Shown here in pieces: positions 10,738-22,338 of a stretch of DNA of 64,000 nt. Location of the stretch: contig OX344763.1 of assembly GCA_947034895.1 (NCBI GenBank), positions 34,285,025 to 34,349,024 of the forward strand. The letters run 5' to 3'. A program made the position numbers and the translations under genes. The notes under the pieces are model-generated. The model was not told the DNA's origin and made no database searches. It saw only the letters and a list, made by a program, of their open reading frames with translations. The first letter of the stretch is position 1; each line of letters starts with the position of its first letter. The stretch is from Rhytidiadelphus loreus. Lineage: Eukaryota; Streptophyta; Bryopsida; Hypnales; Hylocomiaceae.

Positions 10738-12397
10738 ATGTCGAAGCTTCGGAAGTGGATGATGAAGGAAGAGAGGGACACGACGTCTTGCGGGAGTGGG
10801 GATTTGTCGTCGTCAGCGATTAAGCTCTTTGGGAAGACGATTGGCGTGAGCGCCAGTGCGGATTCGGTGTCAATGGTGTCGGAGACCACGAAGGTAGGAT
10901 CACGTGGCTGCAATTTGGGCGGACATTGAAGATTTGGGGGTGGGGGTTGCAGTGAGTTTGTTGTTGTTGTTGTTGACGTTGTTGGGAGGTTTTTCTTTGT
11001 GGGAGGGCGCTGGTTGTTGAGTTTTCGTGAGGACGGTGTGTTGATGGTTTCTTTTGGTTTGATGTTTTCAGACTGGAAGTGAGGAAGTGGATGGAGCCTC
11101 AACGCTATTGGAAGTGGAGAATTTGGGAAGCTCCCCGGGGAGCATTTGCAGTGAAGGAGGGATGGAAGGGGAGGTCGAGAATGGGGATGGCGTGGTACCT
11201 GAGGTCGTGAACGTGGCCCCTGTTGTGGTACCATTGGTACAACCTGAGCGCAATCCGATGTCACCATCACCACAACAACAACAGCAACAAGTACACCAAC
11301 AGCAACCCCAACCCCAACTCGAAAACGGCAATCCCACACCGCAAAGAGCCTTGACGCAAGAGGAGAAGAAGGAGCAGTGCTTGAAGAAGCCCGACAAGCT
11401 CATCCCGTGCCCCCGTTGCGAGAGCGTGGACACCAAGTTCTGCTACTACAACAACTACAACATCAACCAACCCCGCCATTTCTGCAAGAGCTGCCAACGC
11501 TACTGGACAGCCGGGGGCACTCTTCGCAATGTCTTGGTCGGCGCAGGACGTCGCAAGAACAAATACGGAGTGGGTTCCAAACAAGACGCAGACAATCCGA
11601 ATACCCATTCCTCTGGGGCTATAGTAGTGCGAATGGATCATCACGAGCCTGCGCAGCAACCTTCCTTCGCGCCCGCAGTGATGAACGCTTACACTCTTGG
11701 TACCGTCCCGCCCATGAACATCCCGCATCACGGCCAGTTGGGGGGCTCCGACTCCAGCACGGTGACCACCATGGGCCTCGCCAGCGCCTTCAAGCCCCTG
11801 CAACCCGAAGTTTCTTCCGACTCCGTTTCAAAATTGCGGCAGAGGACCCATCTTGAAGGGACGAAAAGCGCCGACTGCGCGAGCTCAGGCAACGACGTGG
11901 CTTCCTCCACGCCGACGTACGTTCTCACGCCAAGAGCGCCTCCCGACGCGCAGCAAGCGGTGTGGACGAAATCGTCGGGGGGAACGCCACTAGGGTTCTT
12001 CAACGGCGCTTGGCCGTATGGGTACAACATCGGGTGGAGCGGCGCCGGGGCGCCATCGCTGGCGCATTCCGTGACCATGGGCTCGGGAAACACACCGTCG
12101 CCGGTGTGGACAGGGATGTGGGCGCAAGCTGCACCCGTGGGGCCGCCGTTCGGGTGGAACATGTTGCAAGGCGGGTGGACGTTGCCGTGGCGACCGGTCC
12201 CCGCGGTGGGGGTGCAGATGCAGCAGGCGCAAAGCCAAGGAGGAGCTACTACGATTAGTTCGACGACTACCACAAGTCCTCCACGGAAACGAGAAGGCGC
12301 AACGCTTTCTGAAGGGGAGAGAGGGAAGATCGCGAGGGTGGGAGGTGGGGAAGAAGCTGCTGGGGCAGTGAATGGGTCCCGGTCACATTCTCGGTGA
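10738..12397 (+). CDS. Dof zinc-finger transcription factor, CDF (cycling Dof factor) type
   Basis: Two exons, 10738-10893 and 11072-12397, joined in phase 0 (donor AAG|GTAGGA, acceptor TTTTCAG), give 493 residues. Exon 1 ends shortly after [10 protein letters not shown], close to the N-terminal FGKTI motif of CDF proteins. The Dof domain spans about residues 160-218, with zinc-binding Cys165, Cys168, Cys190 and Cys193 (C-X2-C-X21-C-X2-C) and the basic VGAGRRKNK tail. A Gln/Pro-rich linker precedes it. Beyond it are Trp- and Pro-rich blocks ([34 protein letters not shown]) as in CDF C-terminal regions. The usual proline of NVPVGAG is leucine (NVLVGAG), and the last CDF motif (SLWVPKTLR-like) is not evident. 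CDFs are nuclear repressors in photoperiod and clock control. Large antisense frames over exon 2 are shadows of its high GC. Confidence 0.93.
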
Positions 12398-13070
12398 ATG
12401 TGTGTAGATTTTTTGGGTGGGATGGAGCAGATTCAACAGGGAATCGGAAAGATGTTGACTGTTAGGAGTAGCTGGGATTGGCGTGCTCGTTGATAGAAAA
12501 AAGAATTCTAGTTGAAGGAAATGGCGAGAGTGATGGGAGGTGGTGTGTCTGTCTATCTCTGTCTGTCTGTCTGTCTCTGTTGTTGCTGCTCGATCCGGAC
12601 CGGCTTTATTATACTGAGGACTCCCTTAGGCCAGACGAAAAGGAAGGCGGGTGGGAGGGGTACATAGCACTGGAGATCGATCGATGTAAACAAAATTCGA
12701 AAGGACCCGAAAAATGGTTAGCTAGCTAGCTGTAGTTGTGCTCGTTACGTATGATGATAATTTTTTGGAAATGTTTCTGCCATTCTGATCCTTTTGTGGT
12801 TGGTGATATTGTAACAATGAGAAGTGTTCCACTTGGTTATGCCACATGAGGTTGTGTTGCGCTGCCCTTCTGGCTACGCTCGTGATGTCTTTCTGAAATG
12901 GCTCTGGATGTGTTGGGGGTGGTGTACTTGATTTGCAATGCCTTTTTCCAGGTGTGGTGAGGTTGAATGTTTGATGATCTCCTTTGTGTTTTGCCATTGT
13001 GCTGGTTTTGATGTTGTGATTACAGTTGCCCATTGTGCTGGTTTTGACGTTTTGATTACAGCTAGCTTAG
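12398..13070. other. 3' region of the Dof gene with simple repeats
   Basis: This should contain the 3' UTR. A (CTGT)n-type microsatellite lies at about 12549-12580. A 35/36-bp unit (gccattgtgctggttttga...gattacag) occurs twice head to tail at 12991-13025 and 13026-13061. No poly(A) signal can be assigned with confidence. Confidence 0.6.
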
Positions 13071-16000
13071 GGCATTGACTTGCATCACTTGAGACAAGCG
13101 CGCATCGTCAAGCTGTTGAGTATTTGCCATTTTAAGTAGATTTTCTGGACTCTCTCTCACTGAGTGTTTTCCCGAAGAAGTCTCTGGTGCATTGGACTCT
13201 GTTGGGTTTCTGTACGATCACCCTGGTGAGCTCTTCGATCGATGCCATCGCTGAAGCGGCGATTGCTGCATCTGGTTGCTTTGAACTTTCAAAAAGATAC
13301 CTTTGTCCGACTTTATGCTCTGCAGTGATGATAGGTGGTGGTTTCCTCTCACTCAGTCTACCTTATAATTGCTTTTCTGCTTATTACTCGTCAATGCTTC
13401 TTCAGAGTGTCCAGTGTTATTAAGATCATACATGCATTGTCTCATATGAAAGCATCTAAGGTGATGATGATGAGAAACTACCCCAGATTCAGACGCTTTA
13501 TTCGCACTAGTCAACATTTACCTTTCTTCGCTTTATCGAAACTGGGGGCATTTGGGTCTTTAACAATCCCGCAGTTGAACGCCAGCGTTTCTTTGTGTGT
13601 TTTTTACACAGATGAAGACTTCCCAAGTCCCGCTTCCTAATCTCAGACCTTCCACAGTTGCAAATTTGAAGAATCCGTCGTCTAACTTACAAGACGAGGT
13701 TCTATACTTCGAAAGAGGACGAGACTTTCTATCAACAACGTACAACTGTTGTTACTTTGCACGGAAAGCCCTCCTCAACGTCAAACGCGTAGACTGGTGA
13801 CTATCCCATGTACGTGACCCCCTTCAGTTATTGGCGAAGGCGGTCACACCAAAAAAGTTTCCCCTCTTCTAATAAGTTAACCGACTGGGGATGCTACCTT
13901 TCTCATCTGGTTACTCAGGCTCCCACCATTGGCAAATTTCTCCCAATTTTTTTTTTCCATAAAAAAACAAAAACAAAATAGAACCCACTTTCATCACTGT
14001 CATACAAATCCAAAAATAAAAACCTGAAAATTAGTAGAAACTCGTGCACACCCACCCACACCCACACTGGCACGCTTACATAACCCAAATTTTTCTGTGT
14101 CCTCCATTTGCACCATGGAATGGTCCAACGAATCAATCCCCACCCCCCAAAACCCGAAGGAATTAAAAAGCTCTGGTGGACCCTGAAATGGCAAAAAGGG
14201 CCGAGGTTGGCCTATCCCAAGCCAGGGCCCCTCGTGGGTGCTCATCATTGCGGAGCAGCCCAAGCTAAACTCGGATTGGCTGCTTTATTGTGGCCTTCAC
14301 GTGGCTCCCCCCCTTCCGAATCCGATTATTTTAGATGGCCTTATCTCATAAAAGAGAATGCCACCCCAAAAAAAAGGAAAAGGAAAAAAAAGGAAAAAAA
14401 GAAAAGGAAAAAAAACGGGGCGAAACAAAAGAGAGAAAAAAGTGATTTAAAAAAAAAGGAAAAAAAAGGGAAGAGAATTCTAAATTTATATCCCTGTTTT
14501 TTCTGTCCAAGAGGGGACCCTGGGGAACCCTAGGGATCCTTCCTAGCTAGGGGCCCCTAGCTAGGGACGCTTTCCTCCTACGGTCCTAAATTTATTCCCT
14601 GTTCAAATCCATCCGCCTGCCACTGCCACTGGGTGCTCCTATTTTGGGGCTAGAAAAAGGGTCCACAGGCACGTAGCCCTTTTTTCAGTTTTCTTCGTGT
14701 GGATAGTCAATGTTTTTTTTAAAATATCCAATGTACCGCTTTAATTAAGGGCCTGCTCCCTCTTGTGTGGGGACTGGGGAGAGGGATGGCTCACTGGTAA
14801 TAACTGAACTTAACTTAACCCCTTGCTTACTTAACCCTGCTCGCTCGGGGTACTAGTACTTCAGTTAATGGAGATATTCTAATATTATTCACTGCATGCG
14901 TGTTGATTACTTATGTTATTATTAATAATCACTGAGTGAGTGTACTACCCAGGTCGGTTTTTGCCTTTTTTGCTTCTTGGGGAAAGGAGGTGTAATGTTT
15001 TAATATTATTATTATTATTAGTGTAGCCGTATTCCCCGTGATGAGTGAGTGAGGAAGCGAGTGAGTGTTCACTGCAGTTGTGTGTGTGTGTGCTGTGGTT
15101 AAGTTATTAACTTACTGTTACCCAGACTGTTTTGTTTTTTTGTTTTTTTGCTGTTTACGGTACAGTGGTACTGGGGTAATGGATATGGAATATAGTGTGG
15201 GCAATGGCAGGGATCGGGGATCGGGGATCGGGATCTCGTCCGTCCGGGCTGGGCTGGGTGGGCTGGGGTGGCGGGTCGGGTGGAGGTGCCGAGTGGGGGT
15301 GCCGGTAGCCCGGTACGTTAGTCAGCCACGTCTATTTCAACAAAGTGCAGGACCTTTTCAGTTCACTGGGTCAGAGATGCCACGCCGGCGATCTGATAAG
15401 CGGACTGGAGGAAGTACTTACCGGATTCCGGTTGGGGGGGGACCCACCGAGGATCTCACAACCTTTTTTGTTGCTGGATTTCCTTGACCTTGAGCTTTGG
15501 GTTTAGGGTTTTTTCGGGGGGTTTCTTCGTTTTTTTGGGTGCAAAGGAAAGGAATGATTCATTGCAAAATGGAGAGGGAAACCAAGCCCAAGTGAAACAA
15601 GACTGAGTCTTTCGGTTGGAGTAATTTATAGAGAATATAAGCATAGTTTGGGTTTGATCTGGAGGTAGCCTTCTAAACTAGTGCTAGATTTATTTTGTTG
15701 TACTTTTTTACTTTTGAAATGAAGAAGGGGGAAGGTCCATTGCCCAAAAGAGGTTGCTGCAAAAATTTCATCGGGTAGCTTTCTAAACCACAATTATCGA
15801 GTTCCACAAGGTTGCAACAGGAAAAAAAAGGGTATTTTAGAGCACCAAGGTAAAGTGTCAAAAGCTTAGTGCATTAGGACCATATGAGAACTACCTTAGT
15901 GCTCATATGATCTTTGAGCACTAAGCTCTAACATTGTATCATTCATCTAAGTCATCAAACACTCATCCAAATTTCCAATCTTGTAACAAAGGGTTTTAAT

Positions 16001-16600
16001 GTAGAGTGTCATTTTCCGAGGGCACTCTTCTCTACCATAAAAGCCAATAACAAGTGTTCTTGCTTCATGTCAACACACCATGTCAATCAAATTTATTTAT
16101 TGTTATTAAGTAATTATACATATATATATATCATATATCATAGATGGATGCAAGATGATTTGGGCTTGCTTCAAAGGTACCCACAGTTGAATAGAATTAA
16201 AAATGAAGCCAGTACCCCCAAAAGTCAGTCCTTGACCCTCAATTTTGTACCAAATCAACAAAATCATGACCAGAGATCTAATATTCTACAAAAGATAAGA
16301 ACTGAAGAAGTGACAAAATTCATATGCAATCAATACTATTCGCTTCATCTTTTTCTTTTCTTTCTTTTATAATATTTTTAATTTTCATTTCATTTCAATT
16401 TTGAACCAAATTGACTTTTTTTTTTCATTTCATTTCAATAACGTGTTGCCATTACCTCCCAAAGTTGAACACCGCCTGCAATTGAAAGTTTTCCTAAACC
16501 TTTTATTGCATTGTTGACGATGGATGGAGGTGCACTATGGTATCGTAATTGTCAAGGTTTGACAAAATAAAGTTCAGTTAAAAAATACTGTAAACAAAGG
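13071..16600. other. Gene-free interval with biased composition
   Basis: No recognisable protein or RNA gene. It includes an A/G-rich tract (about 14360-14475), a 24-bp perfect palindrome (14542-14565), (TTA)n at about 15002-15020, (GT)n at about 15078-15092, a gggatcgg triplication with a G-rich block at about 15209-15300, and a TA-rich run at about 16108-16142. The frame at 15065-15487 is driven by the G-rich block and resembles nothing I know. Confidence 0.55.
14542..14565. repeat. Perfect 24-bp palindrome
   Basis: The 12 bases cctagctagggg are followed directly by their reverse complement. There is no loop, so as DNA it is a perfect cruciform seed. It sits between two further gggacc/aggg-rich stretches. 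Function unknown. Confidence 0.9.
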
Positions 16601-16655
16601 TCCGATTCAACCAAAATTGAGTTTCCCCATCAGAATCTCAGGGGTCCATGTCATC

Positions 16656-17432
16656 TCAGACCATTCACAAGATGACACGTGTCATATTTCCCCCTTCAAA
16701 AATGGCTTAATTCCTGCCAAATCTGAGCTTTGCCCACACGTATGGTATAAAAACGAAGATCTCTCTCTCACTGTAGCTTAAACCTGAGTGAATTCTTTCC
16801 TTTTTTTTTATCCAATCGAATACTACGGAGTATGTTAAGTTTACTACACAAGGTTTTTTCGTGTTTCAGTGAATTTGTGTTTGTAGAAAATTAAAAATTA
16901 AAAAAAGAAGAAGGTACACAATGCATGAAAAAAAATCTTTTGTTGTTCCATTTGGATAAGTTAGAGATGGAGTAATATACCCCAAATACGGAAAGGGGGG
17001 TGCCACACTGCCAGCTAGGAAAGGGGGCAATGTTCCAAAAAGGGCCTTTGCTGTTGTCCTTGATTGTTGAAGTTTGCTGCAAGTTAAAAGTTATTGTCAC
17101 CACTCAGTCAGGGCTTTGAATTCCTCCTTTTCACCCCTTTTTTTTTAATATATTTTTTAATATTTTTATGTCCCCATGGGCTTTATTGGAGAAATGTCAG
17201 AGTGAGTGAGAACCTTTTCATGCCCCAAAAGTGGACCAAAGATTCACAACTCCGTCCGTCCGGAAATTAATTTGACCAACCGCATTGAATTTGAAAGACT
17301 GACTGCAATTCTTGGATTATTATGGTGTCAGTTCTTGGAAGGGAAACGAAGACCATTCACAAGATGACATGTGGCACTTTTGTACAAAAAGGACTTAATT
17401 TTTGGCAAATTTGACCTTCATATAGGGTATTA
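16656..17432. repeat. Duplicated ~90-bp block with CACGTG/TATA, copies ~690 bp apart
   Basis: The block starting accattcacaagatgaca occurs at about 16660 and about 17350 and stays alignable for some 80 bases (cgtgtcat..., gacttaatt..., caaatttgacctt). The first copy includes an ACACGTGT core and is followed by ggtataaaaac near 16744, a TATA-like sequence, but no reading frame follows. A Stowaway-like solo end (ctccgtccgtccgg) lies at about 17250. It may be a decayed pair of repeats or promoter fragments. Confidence 0.4.
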
Positions 17433-17446
17433 GTAGTAGTAACTTA

Positions 17447-17922
17447 CAGCATCTCCACTAGTGCTCAATATATTGGGCACACCGCATGGGTCTATGGCTT
17501 GCCAATTCTGCCTCCCGTGCCACAGTAAAATTCCAAGGCCCCACCTAGTTATTCCAATTTGTGAACAAAATCCAAGAACAAGTAAATTTATTGGGAGCAA
17601 AATTTTATGAGGTGATTGAATTCCCCATTTAGGAATTCCAATTAGTAGCTTCACATTGGCAAATCCTTACACAACTTGGAAGCCATGGGGTTTTTTTTGG
17701 GTGGGTGGAGGCTTCTGCATTCAAGTTGCAGAAGCCATTTTGTCTAGTAGCATGGTCCCAAATCAAATGAGTTTGGCACTGGAACTTGGTGAGTAGTGTT
17801 CAAATTTTCCTGTAGCTTGCGTTGACAAAATGAAAAACTTGCAACTGGTGGGGCAAAAAACCTGAATAGGACCCAATAAACCATTTGCAGGGATATTGTG
17901 GTGTGCCTTGGTGGAGATGCTC
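17447..17922. mobile_element. MITE, 476 bp, AGCATCTCCA termini, TTA-type target duplication
   Basis: The left end c-AGCATCTCCAC and right end GTGGAGATGCT-c are inverted repeats. Both are flanked by CTTAC in direct orientation (17443-17447 and 17922-17926). The TTA inside it (17444-17446, 17923-17925) is the duplication expected of PIF/Harbinger transposases, and GAGCATCTCCA-like ends are common in plant MITEs. Subterminal bases also pair (gggcacaccgc with gtggtgtgcc). No transposase frame. Confidence 0.65.
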
Positions 17923-18244
17923 TTACACTTGAGTGGATCCAAACAATCAATTGAATATGGTTTCTTTTCAGATACGTTAAATCTTGTTGGTGTTAAAAGA
18001 GTGTTGTTAGTGAGGGTCTTAGAAATGAATTGACAAAGACCTACTTGTAGACTAGATCCACATGACAAACATCACCCTTAACACCAAATGCGAGCGTAGC
18101 TTTAGTAATGTAATCAATTCTTAAAGCAACCATATAAAAGCTCATTGATTGCTTTTGGAGGGGAGCTAACTTCCTTTTAGGAAACAATTTTAAGTAGATT
18201 TTCATAGGAAGACAAATGGAATCGGCATCTAATCAAGTTGTTTC

Positions 18245-18900
18245 ATAGTTTTGGACCTTCATGGAATTAGTTACGAATTTTTGAAAGTTGAATGCAACGG
18301 TCACTACCTCTTGAAATGTATACTATTGGTACATTGAAGAAAGCAAAATGTACCTCTATTTCATAATTGTTTTTAGTGAACAGTCACTTTTAGAGTAGAC
18401 TATCTTAAATTGTCTTTTTTTTGGTTGAATCTCATTGGAAATCAAAGGTGTATTCTTTTTTGGATTTCTTTTTCTTCGAACATTCAACACTTAAATGTAA
18501 AAATTAAAGGCCTTTTTAATGTCAAAAATTGCTCAAAATTTTCATTTTTAGTGGCAAAGACTACAAACTTTTTATTTTTTCTACTGTATCTAACCATGGG
18601 ACCTTGCAATAGACTAGTGTGGAAATGTGTGGAAGAAATTTCAGAAACTTTGACTATGTAGATTGCAAGACATTTGAATTCAAAGCGAAGAAATCATAGA
18701 TTTTTTGGCATGGTAGCAAACTAGATTTTAAAACTTTGAATCCTCTTAAGTTTTTTGAAATGTTGATTTTGAATTTTTTGTTAAATGTTAAAAAATTGAG
18801 TTGAGGGTGTAGACAATTGAAAATTGAGTGTGTATACAAATTGAGAATTGAGAATTGAATTGAGGATGCATGCAAATTTTCATACTTATGTGTTGGCAAG
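18245..18900 (+). repeat. R1 copy joined to a family A fragment
   Basis: Positions 18245-18400 match R1 (gaattagttacgaatttttgaa..., cttgaaatgtatactattggtacattgaag). Directly after it, about 18470-18720 resembles the left half of the family A element at 6990-7230 (gtggaaatgtgtggaagaaatttcagaaacttt, attgcaagacatttgaattcaaag). Neither end of the family A part can be placed, so it is a relic. Confidence 0.5.
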
Positions 18901-19421
18901 TAAAAAGAGATTCCAACGCACTAAAGAACACAACATTTGGATACCATATGCAAAGTTATGAAGGCTCAATGAGTTTTTTTTGGTAGATGTTCTAAAAATG
19001 TTTCTTCAACATATGTACATATTGATTTTGGAGATGTACACAAAGTGATGATGATGGTGATTTTTGGCATGATGTGGACTTGGGTGTACCCACTTTAGAC
19101 ATTGATTGCCAGGTTGATGCTAGTTTGTTTTTTCTTTTTTTTGAAACACATGGCCTTCAAGGGCCCTAGTTGGACTGACACGACACAATGTCCAAGGCAG
19201 CTTGACTTGAAAAATTTCTAAAATTATACACCTTGGGTATCCCCGAGAGAACACAAGAAAAGGAACAAGCCTCCTTAGTGAATAAGATTAGCACGGGGAG
19301 TTGAGCTGTGAACCACAAAGATTCAACCAAAAATCCCTACTACTTGTCCCATCTTTTGGGGTAGTTCAAGGTCATTCTAAACCAAATTGATGTTAGTTTG
19401 AAGAACTTGATTTTCATTTTC

Positions 19422-19869
19422 TTAACCCTTAAATGTATGGTTGGTGATTGTGGAAATCATCCCATTTGGTTATATATGACATAATCTACTTTAAAAAGAA
19501 CTAAAAGTGCTCATTGGAGGTCAAATTACTGTTGATGATCTCAACTTTATGCACAAAATTTCAAAGATGAACAATTCCACTTCTGTCCTACATAGAAATA
19601 TTCCTTGTCATTCATCGACCAAAAAACGTCCGCCATGTTGCTTAACCTTGAAAGGATGAATGGGTGACCATGGAAATCATCCCTTTGGTTATCATGTGAA
19701 TCATTTGCTTAAAAAATTGCAAAAGTACTCATTGGAAGTCAAACTATTATAGAAGACCTCCCCTTTTCACAACAAAATTCCAAAGATGAATAGTTGCACT
19801 TCCATCCTATTAGAAGGATTCTCCGTCATGCACTGGATGCCAAACATCCTCCTTGATGTTTAAGGTTAA
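19422..19869. mobile_element. Two tandem ~220-bp TTAA-flanked MITEs, family B
   Basis: TTAA occurs at 19422-19425, 19642-19645 and 19866-19869, bounding two head-to-tail copies (19426-19641 and 19646-19865) that share the middle TTAA. Each starts CC(C)TT-AAA/GAAAGG and contains ggaaatcatccc, caaaatttcaaagatgaa(c/t)a, and catgcact/cattcatcga. A third copy lies at 53325-53535. No coding potential. The sequence ttaagggttaac just right of the pair is one more terminus-like motif. Confidence 0.65.
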
Positions 19870-19941
19870 GGGTTAACTTGCGTTATTGGGTCTTTCGTAA
19901 GCCAATGTCGAAGTGGAACTCCATCATAAGTTAAGTCCACA

Positions 19942-20315
19942 CTAAGGTAGGAATACCATAAATGACACCCCCCCTCCTTATGGCACAATAGGGTGTTCTA
20001 AAACCAACAATAGCTAGCTTTGATGTTGATTTGAAAAGATTCGATTTGCTGAAATTTGATTGGTTTAGACTTTATTAGGAACAAGTTCCAAAGGAATCCG
20101 TTTTAGGTGAAGCTATGAGACAAGAATGGGGTCCGTATGAGAAATCCACATTTAAATTCAATAAAATATTAATTTATGAAGATTATTTTTTATAATTTTT
20201 TTGCACTCTTCCTCATCCTTATTTGTTCACACATTGAGCTGAATTTCTCAATGAATTTCCCATATCTTATAGGCTGAAATGCTTATTTTAACCGTTTATG
20301 GTATTCCTACCTTAG
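19942..20315. mobile_element. MITE, 374 bp, perfect 21-bp inverted ends
   Basis: Positions 19942-19962 (starting ctaaggtaggaata) and 20295-20315 are perfect reverse complements over 21 bases. The core TIR GGTAGGA is shared with the outer element at 40512-42806. Here the bordering tetranucleotides are CTAA on the left and TTAG on the right, so whether they belong to the TIR or are altered TTAA targets is unclear. Non-coding. Confidence 0.7.
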
Positions 20316-20691
20316 AGAACACAGTTGGCCCCTTTTGAATTTAAAAAAAAATGCAAGTGCGGGTCATTAGACCTTGCAGAATTTCTTGTCATCTAAGTCA
20401 TGCAGGAAGTTCAGTGCTAATTGAGGGTGAAGCAGTTTGGACAAATTGCGGAGTGTCTTGGCATGTTTGTCAACAGAAGAAATAGCGGCACATGCTTTTA
20501 GAATGAGTGCCACAATAATAGCAAAACCTCAGCCTCCCTTATTCCCCAGAAGACAAAATTTGCGGCATGGTCTTATTATATGTGCTCCTACATACTCTGC
20601 CACCTGAAGTCTCCATGCAATTGAATCGCGGATTTTTACCCTGGAAGGATGACGTCCGTCGAGGATGTTTTGTGTCCTTTGTATGGTCAAG

Positions 20692-21035
20692 TAAGAGCCG
20701 GTCTCCATTGGAGGCTTGGACGTCCGATTCTGGATGGACGGGGGCGGGAGGGCTCCGTTGAGCTCTGGGCCCTCCCCTCCCCTCCAATTGGACCTCCGGC
20801 CTCCAGTCCATGTATTGAGGAATTGCAAGCGTGGACGGGGGTTCATTTGGGAAGAAGATAAGAAAAATTGTAGTAGAATTGTATGGGATCTGCGTTGTCA
20901 CCAATCACATTGTTGCCACCTCATTGAGCTCCAATTGATTCGGTTGCTCAAGAGGTAGTGCTAATGGAGACCCCTTGCTTATCCGGACCCCTCCAATTGT
21001 TGGAGCTCTGAGTACCCAATGGAGACCGGCTCTAA
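20692..21035. mobile_element. MITE, 338 bp, GAGCCGGTCTCC termini, TAA duplication
   Basis: The left end GAGCCGGTCTCCATTGG (from 20695) is mirrored at 21016-21032. TAA lies directly on both sides (20692-20694, 21033-21035), which fits a 3-bp PIF/Harbinger-type target duplication. The interior is GC-richer than its surroundings, which explains several overlapping frames on both strands that are not genes. Confidence 0.75.
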
Positions 21036-22338
21036 CCTAGGTGCATATTGAAGAATGGATGATTGTTTGTGTGCAACTTTAATGATGCTATGGACACATG
21101 ATTAAATTAAGTTCCAAAAATTTTAGATGTTTTTTGATTTTATATGGGCTCGTTTGATTCCCCCCAAATGGTAGGTACACTATCTAGTGTATTTCAATAC
21201 CTTGAGCTTATTTTCCCTTGAAACTTGATTTTGACATTTAAAACAATTTCTTTTACTTTTGAGCAAAGCTAACAAAATTGTGAAGCTTTTGAAGTGTAGT
21301 TTGTACTCCACTTGGAAATTTGGAAAAACTTTGTTAAAGACACATTTCAATGAAGTTTGAAGTTGAGGATCTATAACTACATTTCTAAACATGGAGTGAC
21401 ACAAAGATTTTCTTTTTATACAAAAATGTTCTACCCTATAATGTATTTCTGTTTCTGAAAATTTTAGATTTGTTGAACATGATTTGTGTTTGATATGAGT
21501 TCCTTTTTTTCACTTTTTCTTAAAAAAATTAATGGTAATTTGAAATTTTGCCTCTCAGAAATAAGACACAAAAATTTCACTCATAAATAGTGAAAAATGG
21601 AGGATACAGATTACAGAGTGAGGGACTTTCAAGTTTGAGTACACCCTCAAACAGAAGTCATAGGCTCCATCGTATACGGGTCAAGATGTTCCACAAATGA
21701 GGTCGGTCAACATGACATTCTTTAGCACAGGTAAGAGCACACCTTTCTCCACTAAAAAGACTCAAAAAGTCTGCCATTCTCCTTTTGTCCAGCCTTTGGC
21801 TTGGCTGTCTCAGTGTAATTCTGTTGCTTTGCAATGGATTTCCATTTGTTTCAAGGAAAAAAAGAAAAAGAAAAAAAGTCTGCCATTCAATGTTAGAGAG
21901 CGTGCACGATGCTCACCGAGTGGCCAATCCCAGTCTTCTGCGACTTCCCACCTGACATGAGACAAAGTTTCTGCACAGAAGAACCTGCCTGGACTCCTTT
22001 TCCAAGAATGTTATGAAACCTGATGTGGATAAAGAAATTTGAATGAGCAACACAATTTGGGAAACTGAGCTAAGTTACATAACGGCAATACTAATGCACC
22101 AGCAGGGAAGAATTGTAGCTTCTTAACTCAGTTCTCTACGAACATTATTGTATGGGTGCCTTTTGCACTTCGAAGAATTGTCACAAATTTATATCTGCAC
22201 TTCACTTGCTTTTTTCTTCACGAACTAACAAGAATCTGAAGAATTACTGTACGCAACTTGAGGTAGACAGAATCTGAAGAAGAACGGAACCAGAGGAGAT
22301 GGGGAGAATTGTAGAAGGTGGCACACAGGGGCTCCCTA
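21036..22338. other. Intergenic, 3' side of the methionine aminopeptidase gene
   Basis: No gene seen. An A/G-rich run lies at about 21853-21880. The right part should contain the 3' UTR of the minus-strand gene that follows. Confidence 0.55.

Noticed and set aside
10479..11339. 286-residue open frame on the minus strand across the Dof gene
   Set aside because: It is antisense to the Dof leader, intron and exon 2, is Pro/Ser/Thr-rich as expected from complementing GC-rich code, and resembles no family. The plus strand has a complete Dof gene.
11267..12273. Other long frames on both strands inside Dof exon 2 (11267-11803, 11377-11856, 11728-12273, 11962-12258)
   Set aside because: They are out-of-frame readings of a GC-rich coding exon with biased third positions.
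15065..15487. 140-residue frame in a G-rich stretch
   Set aside because: No known domain, low complexity, and carried by tandem gggatcgg and ggctggg repeats. I do not call it a gene.
20539..20904. Several overlapping frames on both strands
   Set aside because: They fall mostly within the MITE at 20692-21035 and its flank and have no family features.
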